14,586 nucleotides of DNA from JABMRP01 sp964444795 (GCA_964444795.1 CAYUIQ010000220.1:1-14586), one strand, 5' to 3'. Numbered from the stretch's first letter, positions 7,855 through 14,395 are shown. The notes: generated by a model not told the origin, from the letters alone. Made by a program: numbers and translations.

Positions 7855-7880
7855 CGTTACGACGCTTCCGCGTCGTAACG
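7855..7880. promoter_or_regulatory. Perfect 11-bp hairpin before the flavoprotein gene
   Basis: CGTTACGACGC and GCGTCGTAACG are perfect complements around a 4-base loop (TTCC, or GGAA on the - strand). The hairpin lies 55 bases after the stop of the 54-aa gene and 36 bases before the flavoprotein start at 7818, both on the - strand. It may be a transcript end or processing hairpin for the upstream genes, or a structure in the flavoprotein leader. It has no T-run, so simple intrinsic termination is doubtful. Confidence 0.5.
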
Positions 7881-7932
7881 CACGCCCGGACGCTTCGCGC
7901 CCACGAATCGCCAAAAACCGGTACGGTGGAAC

Positions 7933-8097
7933 CTACTGCCGGCGTTCTCGCATCCAATACTCTCGAAACGACCGCAAACGGGGCAGCGACTCGCGGTCTC
8001 TGGCTCGGTTGGCGGCGGCCTTGCTGGCGATGATGTCGTCGGGATGGCAGACGGGAAAACCCTCCACCTCGGCCCGACGATATTCAAACGCGCCCAT
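7933..8097 (-). CDS. Small nucleotidyltransferase-tail-like protein (54 aa)
   Basis: This short frame begins MGAFEYRRAEVEGF and runs on through HPDDIIASKAAANRARDRES to a basic end. The pattern of a DD(I/L)IASK motif, a small linker, R.(K/R)D and LP.L resembles, from memory, the C-terminal segment of small nucleotidyltransferases such as those of AbiEii- or MNT-type two-gene systems. The N-terminal catalytic GS...D.D domain is absent, so this is either a stand-alone small partner or a truncated remnant. The start ATG overlaps the end of the 84-aa gene by 14 bases in another frame, which suggests translational coupling, so the two are probably a functional pair. Function is not established. Confidence 0.5.
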   Translation of the reverse strand: MGAFEYRRAEVEGFPVCHPDDIIASKAAANRARDRESLPRLRSFREYWMRERRQ

Positions 8098-8338
8098 AAC
8101 CGAGCCAGTCCGGTAGGTTTTCTTCGCACCAGCGACGATACTCGGCCATGCTCTCGAACGAGCGATAGTCGGCGTCGTCCATCACCGGCTTGTAGGTTTT
8201 GATGAAGGCGTAGCGAAACCGCTCCCGTAGCGACCGCCGGGCCGCGGCCTCGAACTCTTCGAGCCACTCGGCCGGAATCTGGCCGCCGCCGGCCGATTCG
8301 GTGCCTTCGGAGGTGGATGGGGTGTCCATGTCCTCCAT
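8084..8338 (-). CDS. Conserved-looking small hypothetical protein (84 aa)
   Basis: After a polar, low-complexity start of about 20 residues comes a compact charged region with the pieces WLEEFEAAARRSLRERFRYA and EYRRWCEENLPDWLGYGRV. The aromatic and acidic pattern looks like a real folded protein rather than a chance frame. I do not recognise the family. It overlaps the 54-aa nucleotidyltransferase-tail-like frame downstream, and I infer a two-gene unit. Possible starts are ATG 8338, ATG 8329 and ATG 8380. GGAGG at 8335-8331 lies too close to 8329 to be a normal ribosome site, so the start is uncertain; the conserved part begins well inside all three options. Confidence 0.6.
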   Translation of the reverse strand: MEDMDTPSTSEGTESAGGGQIPAEWLEEFEAAARRSLRERFRYAFIKTYKPVMDDADYRSFESMAEYRRWCEENLPDWLGYGRV

Positions 8339-8392
8339 TGTACCCGCGGGCAAATCTCGCTCAAGGCCGACCGACCACAAACCGGAAACGCC

Positions 8393-8500
8393 TCAGTCTC
8401 CGCCCGGGCCAGCCGCAACGACGACACGGAAACCGTAGTTGTCGTGGCGGTAGTCGGGGCCGGCCCAACCGTTGAGACGGGAATTGCCCCGGAATTGTGA
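8393..8500 (-). pseudogene. Remnant C-terminus of an FGE-sulfatase (SUMF1) domain
   Basis: Read on the - strand, this stretch encodes about 35 residues ending in a stop, including RGNSRLNGWAGPDYRHDNYG followed by FRVVVA. That order (RG..., an Asn/Arg-rich stretch, PD.R..N.GFRVV) is the C-terminal signature of formylglycine-generating-enzyme-like domains (PF03781), which normally need about 200 more residues. Upstream of 8500 the frame loses similarity and no start or domain body is present, so this is a decayed fragment, possibly left by a rearrangement. It lies between the 84-aa gene and the toxin-antitoxin promoter. The remaining gap sequence (8339-8392, 8501-8540) shows nothing else. Confidence 0.55.
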
Positions 8501-8543
8501 CGTCGCCCGGTGGCGACCTCTTCTCCAGCCCTCCCTGCGGTGT

Positions 8544-8586
8544 TAGAATACGTGTGCGGCGACCGAATCGCCGCGGGACGATTCGG
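8544..8586 (+). promoter_or_regulatory. Toxin-antitoxin promoter with overlapping leader hairpins
   Basis: TAGAAT at 8544-8549, with an upstream TG giving an extended -10 look, precedes the antitoxin start by 77 bases. Just at the expected transcript start lies a perfect 7-bp hairpin (GCGGCGA 8556-8562 with TCGCCGC 8568-8574). Its loop and right arm overlap a second 7-bp pairing (CCGAATC 8563-8569 with GATTCGG 8580-8586), so the two cannot form together. Such dyads could be an operator for the antitoxin-toxin complex or a leader switch. No good -35 is visible. Confidence 0.35.
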
Positions 8587-8626
8587 CGGATAGAACCGTG
8601 AAGAGCCTTTGCCAGAAAGCACCCTC

Positions 8627-8836
8627 ATGCCTGTCGATCTCCAAGTTGTTCTTGATGAGGCCATGCAACTGCCGGAGGCCGACCGCTTGACGCTGGTCTC
8701 GCGGTTAATGCAAAGCCTGCCGCCGAGCGACATGGGCGTCTCGCTGGATGACCCCGAACTTGCCGCCGAGTTGGATCGGCGGTTCGCCGAAAGTGACGAA
8801 GGTGTTGCCTGGTCGCAGTTGAAGGCGGAAGGCTGA
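8627..8836 (+). CDS. Type II antitoxin, putative addiction module component (TIGR02574-like)
   Basis: The 69-aa product follows the pattern of the short unstable antitoxins of the TIGR02574/PF09720 group. It has an N-terminal helix VLDEAMQLPEADRLTLVSRL (residues 8-27), then SLPP, then an acidic DDPELAAELDRRFAE helix and a W-containing tail (VAWSQLK) that would wrap the toxin. These families bind and neutralise a RelE/ParE toxin encoded just downstream, and that is the case here: the stop TGA (8834-8836) shares its last base with the toxin ATG. An in-frame TTG at 8609 would add six residues, but the family usually starts near the chosen ATG. Neither start has a strong ribosome site. Confidence 0.85.
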   Translation: MPVDLQVVLDEAMQLPEADRLTLVSRLMQSLPPSDMGVSLDDPELAAELDRRFAESDEGVAWSQLKAEG

Positions 8837-9138
8837 TGCCAGCCTCCAGCGTGGTCTTTCATCGGCTGGCTGCCCGGGAGTACCGCTCGGCTCATAAGTG
8901 GTATGCGGACCGTGCCGCTGAAGCCGCCGAGAACTTCCGCATCGCGGTCGATCAGGCCGTGGAGCGTATCTCATCGCGGAGTGAGTCCCTCCCCAAGCTT
9001 GGCCCCGTATATCGTTTTGTGCGAGTGCGGCGCTTTCCATACGTGCTGATCTTCCGCCAGCGGTCGCCGGAATCAGTCATGGTGATGGCCGTAGCGCACA
9101 CGAGTCGCCGACCGGGCTACTGGCGAAGTCGTCGGTGA
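8836..9138 (+). CDS. RelE/ParE-family toxin
   Basis: The 100-aa product has the size and layout of the ParE/RelE toxin fold (PF05016). It has an N-terminal strand (SVVFHRLAAREY, residues 5-16), a helical hairpin with KWYADRAAEAAENF (21-34), the central strand RRFPYVLIF (65-73) and the C-terminal AVAHTSRRPGYW (85-96). The last motif is typical of the ParE branch paired with TIGR02574 antitoxins. Whether it cuts ribosome-bound mRNA or poisons gyrase cannot be told from sequence. The start codon overlaps the antitoxin stop (TGATG), so the toxin is probably made only when the antitoxin is translated. Confidence 0.88.
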   Translation: MPASSVVFHRLAAREYRSAHKWYADRAAEAAENFRIAVDQAVERISSRSESLPKLGPVYRFVRVRRFPYVLIFRQRSPESVMVMAVAHTSRRPGYWRSRR

Positions 9139-9150
9139 GGAATCCCTTCA

Positions 9151-9186
9151 CCAACAGCCGTTGGCCGCTAGCCGGCGCCTTCGGCT
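9151..9186. terminator. Possible bidirectional terminator between convergent genes
   Basis: The 69-base gap between the toxin stop and the ilvE stop holds two small hairpins: CCAAC/GTTGG around AGCC (9151-9164) and AGCCG/CGGCT around a 7-base loop (9170-9186). They are the only structure in this convergent gap. Stems are 5 bp and there is no T-run, so the call is tentative. Confidence 0.3.
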
Positions 9187-9207
9187 GGGCGATAAACAAG
9201 ACGGCTA

Positions 9208-10065
9208 CTACGCCCGCGTCAACTTATGAAACCGCTCGGCCAGATCGGCGGTCATCGGCCCGGGCTTGCCGGTGCCGATGGGGCGGCTGTCGACTTTCAC
9301 CACCGAGATCACTTCGGCGGCCGTGCCGGTAAGAAAACATTCGTCGGCGATGTAGACGTCGTGCTTCGTTAGCGCCATCTCGCGGACTTCGATGCCCGCG
9401 CCGCGGGCCAACTCGATCACCGCGTCGCGGGTGATGCCTTCGAGGATGCCGGCGTCGATCGGCGGGGTGGCGATGCGGCCGTTGCGGACCAGGAAGAGGT
9501 TGTCGCCGGTGCATTCGGCCACCTCGCCCTTGTGGTTGAGCATCATCGCCTCGACGCAGCCGGCCTGCATGCCCTCGACCTTGGCCATGATGTTGTTGAG
9601 ATAATTGAGCGACTTGATCCGCGGGCTGAGCGCCGCCGGATGGTTGCGCACCGTGCTGACGGTAACGATCTCCAGCCCCTTCTCGTAGTATTCGGCCGGA
9701 TACAGGGCAATAAGGTCGGTGATGATGATAACCCGCGGGTTGTCGCACCGGTCGGGTCCCAGCCCGAGCGTGCCGCAGCCGCGCGTGACCAACAGGCGGA
9801 TATACCCGTCGTCCAGGCCGTTGACCGCCAGCGTGTCGTGAATCGCGTCGACCATGGCCTCCTTGGTCATGGGGATCTCCAGCATCAGGGCCTTGGCCGA
9901 GTCCCAGAGCCGGTCGATGTGCTCGGTCAAGCGAAAGACCTTGCCGCCGTAGCTGCGAATCCCCTCGAAGACCCCGTCTCCGTACAACAGGCCATGGTCG
10001 TAGACGCTGATCTTGGCGTCTTCCTTGTCGTAAAGTTTGCCGTCGATGTAGACCTTGAAGGACAT
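9208..10065 (-). CDS. ilvE: Branched-chain amino acid aminotransferase (class IV)
   Basis: The 285-aa PLP enzyme belongs to fold type IV aminotransferases and would interconvert Leu, Ile and Val with their 2-oxo acids. Visible landmarks are the N-terminal VYDHGLLYGDGVFEGIRSYG (residues 21-40), the RGCGTLGL loop, the PLP lysine in IKSLNYLNNIMAK (Lys151), the AECTGDNLF segment with the cofactor-contacting glutamate (about 183-191) and the phosphate-binding GTAAEV (247-252). The match to short bacterial BCAT/IlvE proteins is good. D-amino-acid transaminase and aminodeoxychorismate lyase are the alternatives, but the SLNYLNN context favours IlvE. The frame stays open to 10188, but that extension crosses the 10142-10208 repeat and has no family match, so ATG 10065 is used. 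No clear ribosome site. Confidence 0.92.
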   Translation of the reverse strand: MSFKVYIDGKLYDKEDAKISVYDHGLLYGDGVFEGIRSYGGKVFRLTEHIDRLWDSAKALMLEIPMTKEAMVDAIHDTLAVNGLDDGYIRLLVTRGCGTLGLGPDRCDNPRVIIITDLIALYPAEYYEKGLEIVTVSTVRNHPAALSPRIKSLNYLNNIMAKVEGMQAGCVEAMMLNHKGEVAECTGDNLFLVRNGRIATPPIDAGILEGITRDAVIELARGAGIEVREMALTKHDVYIADECFLTGTAAEVISVVKVDSRPIGTGKPGPMTADLAERFHKLTRA

Positions 10066-10141
10066 AAGGCTGCGTGGGGTTGGAGGAATGGGGATCGTGG
10101 TTTCTTGGTTTTCACGATACGGGTGCCATGCTCGCGATCTG

Positions 10142-10208
10142 GTAGCTACGTTCGCCAGAACGTGGGGCATCATCAGGGCTACGCCCACGTTCTGGCGAAC
10201 GTAGCTAC
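10142..10208. repeat. Intergenic REPIN-like palindrome (family 3)
   Basis: The arms 10142-10166 and 10184-10208 are perfect 25-bp inverted repeats around a 17-base centre. Each arm starts GTAGCTACGTTCGCCAGAAC and contains its own smaller palindrome (ACGTTC-GCCA-GAACGT), so the unit is two inverted copies of a short imperfect palindrome. It sits in the 159-base gap between lolD and ilvE, both read leftward, where it would form a strong hairpin in any joint transcript. I recall similar sequences as frequent in planctomycete genomes, but this needs a search. Nothing else is visible in the gap. Confidence 0.88.
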
Positions 10209-10224
10209 GACAGGGCTAGCCAAG

Positions 10225-11220
10225 CTACGACGCCTCGATTTGGCCGCCGGTGAGCCGAATCACGCGGTCGGCCTGATCGGCCAGGGCCAGATCGTGCGTC
10301 ACCATGACTATAGTGAGATTTTGCTCGCGGTTCAAGGAGTGGAGAATTTCCATGATCTGGCCGCCGGTGGTTTCGTCGAGATTGCCGGTCGGCTCGTCGG
10401 CCAGGAGCACCTGGGGTCCGGCGACCAGCGCCCGGGCAATGGCGGCCCGCTGCATTTCGCCGCCGGAAAGCTCCCGCGGCTTGTGCTTCAGGCGATGCCC
10501 GAGCCCCACCATTTCGAGCAATTGGGCCGCTTTCTTGCGGTGCTGGCGCCTTCGCGTAAGAAACCCCCACGTGTTTTCGGCAATCATTAGCGGGGCCAGC
10601 ACGTTTTCCAGCGTGGTCAACTCCGGCAGCAGGTAGTAGAACTGGAAAATCATGCCGAAATAGCCGTTGCGCAGACTGTCGCGATGCACGGCGGGCAGAT
10701 CGTCGATACGTCGGCCGTTGAAGTCGATCTGGCCGCTGTCCGGCCGGTCGAGCGTGCCCAGCAGATGCAGCAGCGTGCTCTTCCCACAACCGCTCTTGCC
10801 GACAACCGCCAGGAATTCCCCCCGACGAACCCCCAGACTTACGCCCTGAAGCACGGGCACGTCGAGCGATCCCTTTTGGTAACTCTTGTGTAAGTTGATC
10901 GCCGCCAGATGATAGCCGATGGTCGACGAAGCGGGAACCCGACTGTCGATTCCGGTATGGGCTTCGGGAGGATCGGGATAGTCGGCATACCCATCGGCCA
11001 CCCAATCCGTTTGGCCGTGAGGCGCCTCGGGAGGATATGGGCCGTCGGGGCGTAGCGGGGTATGGCCGATCGTGGCAGTCGTTTCCTCGGGAACCGCCTC
11101 CAGCGCCGGCCCGCCTTCTAGCGTGGGGCCACCCGGTACGCGGGCGGCAAAATGGTGCCGCGGGCCACCATGCGACGGGGGCGTCGGTATGGCCGAAATC
11201 GGCGTTCGCTGCTCATTCAT
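10225..11220 (-). CDS. lolD: LolD-type ABC transporter ATP-binding protein
   Basis: The 331-aa product has a complete ATPase domain: Walker A GKSGCGKST (141-149), a Q-loop in IFQFYYLLPEL (Gln193), the signature LSGGEMQR (251-258), Walker B VLLADEPTG (271-279) and the switch histidine in MVTHD (His309). LolD/MacB-type ATPases pair with LolC/E permeases to release lipoproteins from, or move substrates across, the inner membrane. The gene overlaps the permease gene by 8 bases. An unusual Pro/Gly-rich, poorly ordered stretch of about 100 residues precedes the ABC core, which normally starts near the N-terminus. The start ATG 11220 fits the overlap; the frame is open to 11310, but that part lies inside the permease gene. 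Substrate is inferred only. Confidence 0.9.
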   Translation of the reverse strand: MNEQRTPISAIPTPPSHGGPRHHFAARVPGGPTLEGGPALEAVPEETTATIGHTPLRPDGPYPPEAPHGQTDWVADGYADYPDPPEAHTGIDSRVPASSTIGYHLAAINLHKSYQKGSLDVPVLQGVSLGVRRGEFLAVVGKSGCGKSTLLHLLGTLDRPDSGQIDFNGRRIDDLPAVHRDSLRNGYFGMIFQFYYLLPELTTLENVLAPLMIAENTWGFLTRRRQHRKKAAQLLEMVGLGHRLKHKPRELSGGEMQRAAIARALVAGPQVLLADEPTGNLDETTGGQIMEILHSLNREQNLTIVMVTHDLALADQADRVIRLTGGQIEAS

Positions 11221-12793
11221 AGCGCAAGGCCTCCACGGGGTTGAGGCGCGCGGCGCGGACCGCGGGCAAGACACTGGCCAACACGGCGATCGTGACCGCT
11301 CCGACGACAATCGCCGCCACGGTACGCGGATCGACGATGGTGGGGATCGAATGGAAGTAGTAGATGGCCGGGTCGAAGACGGCCTTGCCGCGAATCGTAC
11401 CCAGCAGTTCGGCGATGCTGTTGATATTCTTGACGATCAGCAGCCCCAGCGCCAGTCCGACACCCGAGCCGACGATACCCAGCGACAGGCCGTAGGTGAG
11501 GAAGATCCCCATCACCCCGGCCCCACGGGCACCGAGCGATTTGAGGATTCCGATGTCGCGGGTTTTTTCGACGACAATCATGAAAAAGATGGCCAGGATA
11601 CCGAACCCGGCCACGGCGATGATGAGAAACAGAAGGACGTTGAGGATGGCCGTTTCCATTTCCACGGCGGCCAGCAAGGGGGCCTGCCGGTCGCGCCAGG
11701 TGTAGACGCCGTACATGTGGGGCGAGAAGGCCTTGCGGAGACGGTCGCGCACGGCCTCGCCGTTCTGGCCGTCCTTGAGCTTGATGCGGATCGAGTTGAA
11801 CATCGCCTGACCGGTTGTCGGATCGATCATTCCCCGCAACTGCTGCAACTTGCGAATCGGCACGAAGACGAAGCTGTCGTCGTACTCGCTCATCTTGCTT
11901 TCGTAGAGGTCGACGATCGTAAAGGTATCGCTGACCCCCTTGGGCGGCTGTCCGACGGTGGGCAACGTGATCTGGACGTCGTCGCCGGGCACCAGCAGGA
12001 GCTTTTCCCCACTTTCCGTGCGAATGCTGCTGAGCCCGATGCCCAGCACCAGGCCCGTGTGTTGCTGGCGCGAGGGATCGAATTGCCCGGCCGGCGAGGA
12101 GGCCCCCTGCCGGGCAAACGGATCGAACGGCGCCGAGCCGGACGCTTCGCCTATCGAGGGACGCTCCGGCATCTGCCCCGGCGGGGGGAGCGGCTCCGAC
12201 TTGGGCACCGAATACGGGGCGGATTCAAACTCGGGCTTGTCGCCTTGTACCGCCTGTTGCCAGGCCGCCTTCCGGCGATGGACCCAGCCGGCGTCGGCCA
12301 GTTCGCCGCGCGACTCGGGATCGGCATCCGGCGACTGATCGTCTGGTGCGTATCCACCTTGGCGGAGTTGGAAGTCCAACTGCTGGCGATTCTCGGGATG
12401 CTGAAGGTATTGGGCGAAGTCTCCCACCTGGCCGATGGTCGTTTCGTCGATACCGATCAGCTTCACCGGCCGGGTGATCCAGCGGCCGCGGAATTGAAAA
12501 TTGAGCATCGCCGGCACGACGACCGTCTCGCTCATTCCTTCGATCGCATCACCGGCAACGCCGCGAATCTGCTCCTTGTGCCACGCGGCATCGGGCACGC
12601 CGCTGAAACTCATCGAATCGAACGACACGTCGGAGAGGATTCCGTGAAGGCGGTTCTCCATCTCGTTGGAAAACCCGGACATCACGGCGTTGACCACGAT
12701 CATCGTGGCCACACCCAAGGTCACGCTGATGATCGACGCCAAGGCGATATAGCGCGTGCGCAGATATCGCCAGCAGAGGAGGTATTTGTACAT
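11213..12793 (-). CDS. LolC/E-type ABC transporter permease (FtsX family)
   Basis: The 526-aa membrane protein has the LolC/E layout. It has one N-terminal transmembrane helix (about 16-38) introduced by LRTRYIALASIISVTLGVAT, a large periplasmic MacB-like domain (about 40-375), and three C-terminal helices (about 382-407, 425-455, 491-513). It also carries the coupling motif EKTRDIGILKSLGA (409-422) and the ending NPVEALRYE. It should form the channel or mechanotransmission part for the LolD-type ATPase encoded next. The periplasmic domain carries a Pro/Gln/Ser-rich segment (about residues 135-245) that looks like a disordered insertion. The gene follows lysS by 78 bases on the same strand and overlaps the ATPase gene by 8 bases. 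No strong ribosome site precedes ATG 12793. Confidence 0.88.
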   Translation of the reverse strand: MYKYLLCWRYLRTRYIALASIISVTLGVATMIVVNAVMSGFSNEMENRLHGILSDVSFDSMSFSGVPDAAWHKEQIRGVAGDAIEGMSETVVVPAMLNFQFRGRWITRPVKLIGIDETTIGQVGDFAQYLQHPENRQQLDFQLRQGGYAPDDQSPDADPESRGELADAGWVHRRKAAWQQAVQGDKPEFESAPYSVPKSEPLPPPGQMPERPSIGEASGSAPFDPFARQGASSPAGQFDPSRQQHTGLVLGIGLSSIRTESGEKLLLVPGDDVQITLPTVGQPPKGVSDTFTIVDLYESKMSEYDDSFVFVPIRKLQQLRGMIDPTTGQAMFNSIRIKLKDGQNGEAVRDRLRKAFSPHMYGVYTWRDRQAPLLAAVEMETAILNVLLFLIIAVAGFGILAIFFMIVVEKTRDIGILKSLGARGAGVMGIFLTYGLSLGIVGSGVGLALGLLIVKNINSIAELLGTIRGKAVFDPAIYYFHSIPTIVDPRTVAAIVVGAVTIAVLASVLPAVRAARLNPVEALRYE

Positions 12794-12836
12794 GGCTTGA
12801 CGTGAAAAGGAGTTCGGTTGTTTCTTCCGTGACGAA

Positions 12837-12907
12837 CTACTCTGCTTTCCGCCGCAAGAGCGGAAAAGAACCTACTCGGCTTCCGGTCGCAAGAGGGGAA
12901 AAAGAAC
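12837..12907. repeat. Tandem duplication of the lysS 3' end
   Basis: Positions 12872-12907 (36 bases, coding the last 11 residues and stop of lysS) are repeated directly behind the stop at 12837-12871 (35 bases), with about five substitutions and a one-base deletion. Both copies begin CTACTC and end GAAC on the + strand. The outer copy contains a 7-bp hairpin (12846-12852 with 12860-12866). In a shifted frame it would encode FPLLRRKAE plus a stop. Confidence 0.8.
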
Positions 12908-14395
12908 CACGTCGCGAATCGACGGCGAATTGGTCAACAACATGACCAGCCGATCGATGCCGATCCCCAGCCCGCCGGCCGGGGGCATTCCATGGCGCAA
13001 GGCGCGAATGAAGTCGTGGTCCATCTTGGCCATCGAGTCTTCTTCGGCCAATCCTTCGAGTTGCCGACTGAACAGCTCTTCCTGCAAATCGGGGTCGTTC
13101 AGTTCGGTGTATGCATTGGCCAGTTCCATCCCCCGGATAAAGAGCTCGAATCGCTCGGCCACCGCGGGGTTGTCGGCCTTGCGCTTGGTCAGGGGACAAA
13201 TGCTGGCCGGGTAATCGTAAACAAAGACCGGTCCTTCCAGAGCATCCTCGACCTTGGCCTCGAACACTTCGTTCTTCACCACGTCGGGGTGCTTGCCGGC
13301 GGTGTCCAAGCCGATCTGCTCGGCAACCGCCTTCATCGCCGCTTCATCGTCAGGCGCTACGCCGGTGTGTTCGGCCAATAGCTCGTCGTACGTCTTTCGG
13401 GCAAACGGCGGCGTGAAGTCGACTTGCGTTTCGCCCCAGGGCAGAACGAATTCTTGCCCCGTGGCGCGAATCGCCTCGACGATCAATTTCTCGGTCAAAT
13501 CCATCATCGCCCGATAGTCGCCGTAGGCCTGGTAGACCTCGAGCATGGTGAACTCGGGATTGTGGCGGGGGCTGATGCCTTCGTTTCGATAAACGCGTCC
13601 CAACTCGTACACCCGTTCGATGCCGCCGACCAGCAGACGCTTCAGATGCAACTCCAAAGCGATCCGCAACACCAACGGCATGTCCAGCGCGTTATGATGC
13701 GTGGCAAACGGGCGCGCGGCCGCCCCGCCGGCCACCGCGTGCAGTGTGGGGCCCTCCACTTCGACGAAACTTTCACCGGCGAGCGTGTTGCGAATCGACT
13801 GCACGATTTTCGTCCGGTTGAGAAAGCGGTCCAGCACGCCCTCGGTGTGGATCAGGTCGAGATAACGCATCCGCTGGCGCAGTCCGGGATCGGTCAGCCC
13901 GCTGTGTTTCTCCGGCGGCGTGGCCAGCGCTTTGCTCAGAAAGTGGAGATCCTCGGAAAAGATGGTCAGTTCGCCGCGACGAGTGCGGTTCAACTCACCG
14001 TCGACGCCAATGATGTCGCCCAAGTCGAAACATTTCCCCAGGGCGAAATTTTCCTCGCCGACCTGCTTCTTCCCGATCATCAACTGGATCGTGCCGGTCC
14101 AGTCGCGAATATCAACCCAAATCACCTTGCCCGAGGGGCGCTGCCGGACGATACGGCCCGCTGCCCGAACCGGGGGCCCATGCTGTTGGGGCGGTTTGCC
14201 TGTTTCGCAGTCGCCAGCCGGCTCGACGACAATCTCGTCTTCTCGCGCCCGAATCTGACCGATGGGGATGTGGCCGTCGAACCGTCCGCCCCAGGGGTCG
14301 ACGCCCATTTCCTGTATCTTGCGCATCTTGTCTCGCCGCGCGGCTTCCAGCCGGCCGACATCTTCCGGATCGGGTGTCTGTGGTGTGCTACTCAT
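12872..14395 (-). CDS. lysS: Lysyl-tRNA synthetase, class II
   Basis: The 507-aa product charges tRNA-Lys. An OB-fold anticodon-binding domain (about 75-155) precedes the class II catalytic core. Motif 1 lies around NTLAGESFVEVEGPTL (203-218), motif 2 is YELGRVYRNEGISPRHNPEF (263-282), and motif 3 is GGLGIGIDRLVMLL (474-487) followed by RDVVLFPLLRPEAE. Length fits the family. The stretch before motif 2 reads LRIALELHLKRL where Escherichia coli has LRIAPELYLKRL. An in-frame ATG at 14458 overlaps the -10 box of the promoter, so translation must begin lower; ATG 14395 leaves a leader of about 55 bases. The gene heads a leftward cluster with the LolC/E and LolD genes. Confidence 0.95.
   Translation of the reverse strand: MSSTPQTPDPEDVGRLEAARRDKMRKIQEMGVDPWGGRFDGHIPIGQIRAREDEIVVEPAGDCETGKPPQQHGPPVRAAGRIVRQRPSGKVIWVDIRDWTGTIQLMIGKKQVGEENFALGKCFDLGDIIGVDGELNRTRRGELTIFSEDLHFLSKALATPPEKHSGLTDPGLRQRMRYLDLIHTEGVLDRFLNRTKIVQSIRNTLAGESFVEVEGPTLHAVAGGAAARPFATHHNALDMPLVLRIALELHLKRLLVGGIERVYELGRVYRNEGISPRHNPEFTMLEVYQAYGDYRAMMDLTEKLIVEAIRATGQEFVLPWGETQVDFTPPFARKTYDELLAEHTGVAPDDEAAMKAVAEQIGLDTAGKHPDVVKNEVFEAKVEDALEGPVFVYDYPASICPLTKRKADNPAVAERFELFIRGMELANAYTELNDPDLQEELFSRQLEGLAEEDSMAKMDHDFIRALRHGMPPAGGLGIGIDRLVMLLTNSPSIRDVVLFPLLRPEAE

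Noticed and set aside
6199..7878. Open frame of 559 codons on the + strand spanning two genes
   Set aside because: It overlaps the ligase gene in another frame and the flavoprotein gene in antisense, both of which have strong motif support.
10066..10188. N-terminal extension of ilvE
   Set aside because: The extra 41 residues come partly from the 10142-10208 repeat and have no counterpart in the family; ATG 10065 begins exactly at the conserved N-terminus.
9532..10590. Open frame of 352 codons on the + strand
   Set aside because: It is antisense to ilvE and lolD and crosses the palindromic repeat; the product has no recognisable motif.
11072..12805. Open frame of 577 codons on the + strand
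   Set aside because: It is antisense to the LolC/E permease and the start of the LolD gene. The composition is low-complexity (His/Asp/Arg-rich) with no domain.
12837..13199. A separate 120-codon - strand gene overlapping the lysS end
   Set aside because: It is the shifted frame of lysS; only the short tail resembling the real C-terminus is of note, and that follows from the tandem duplication.
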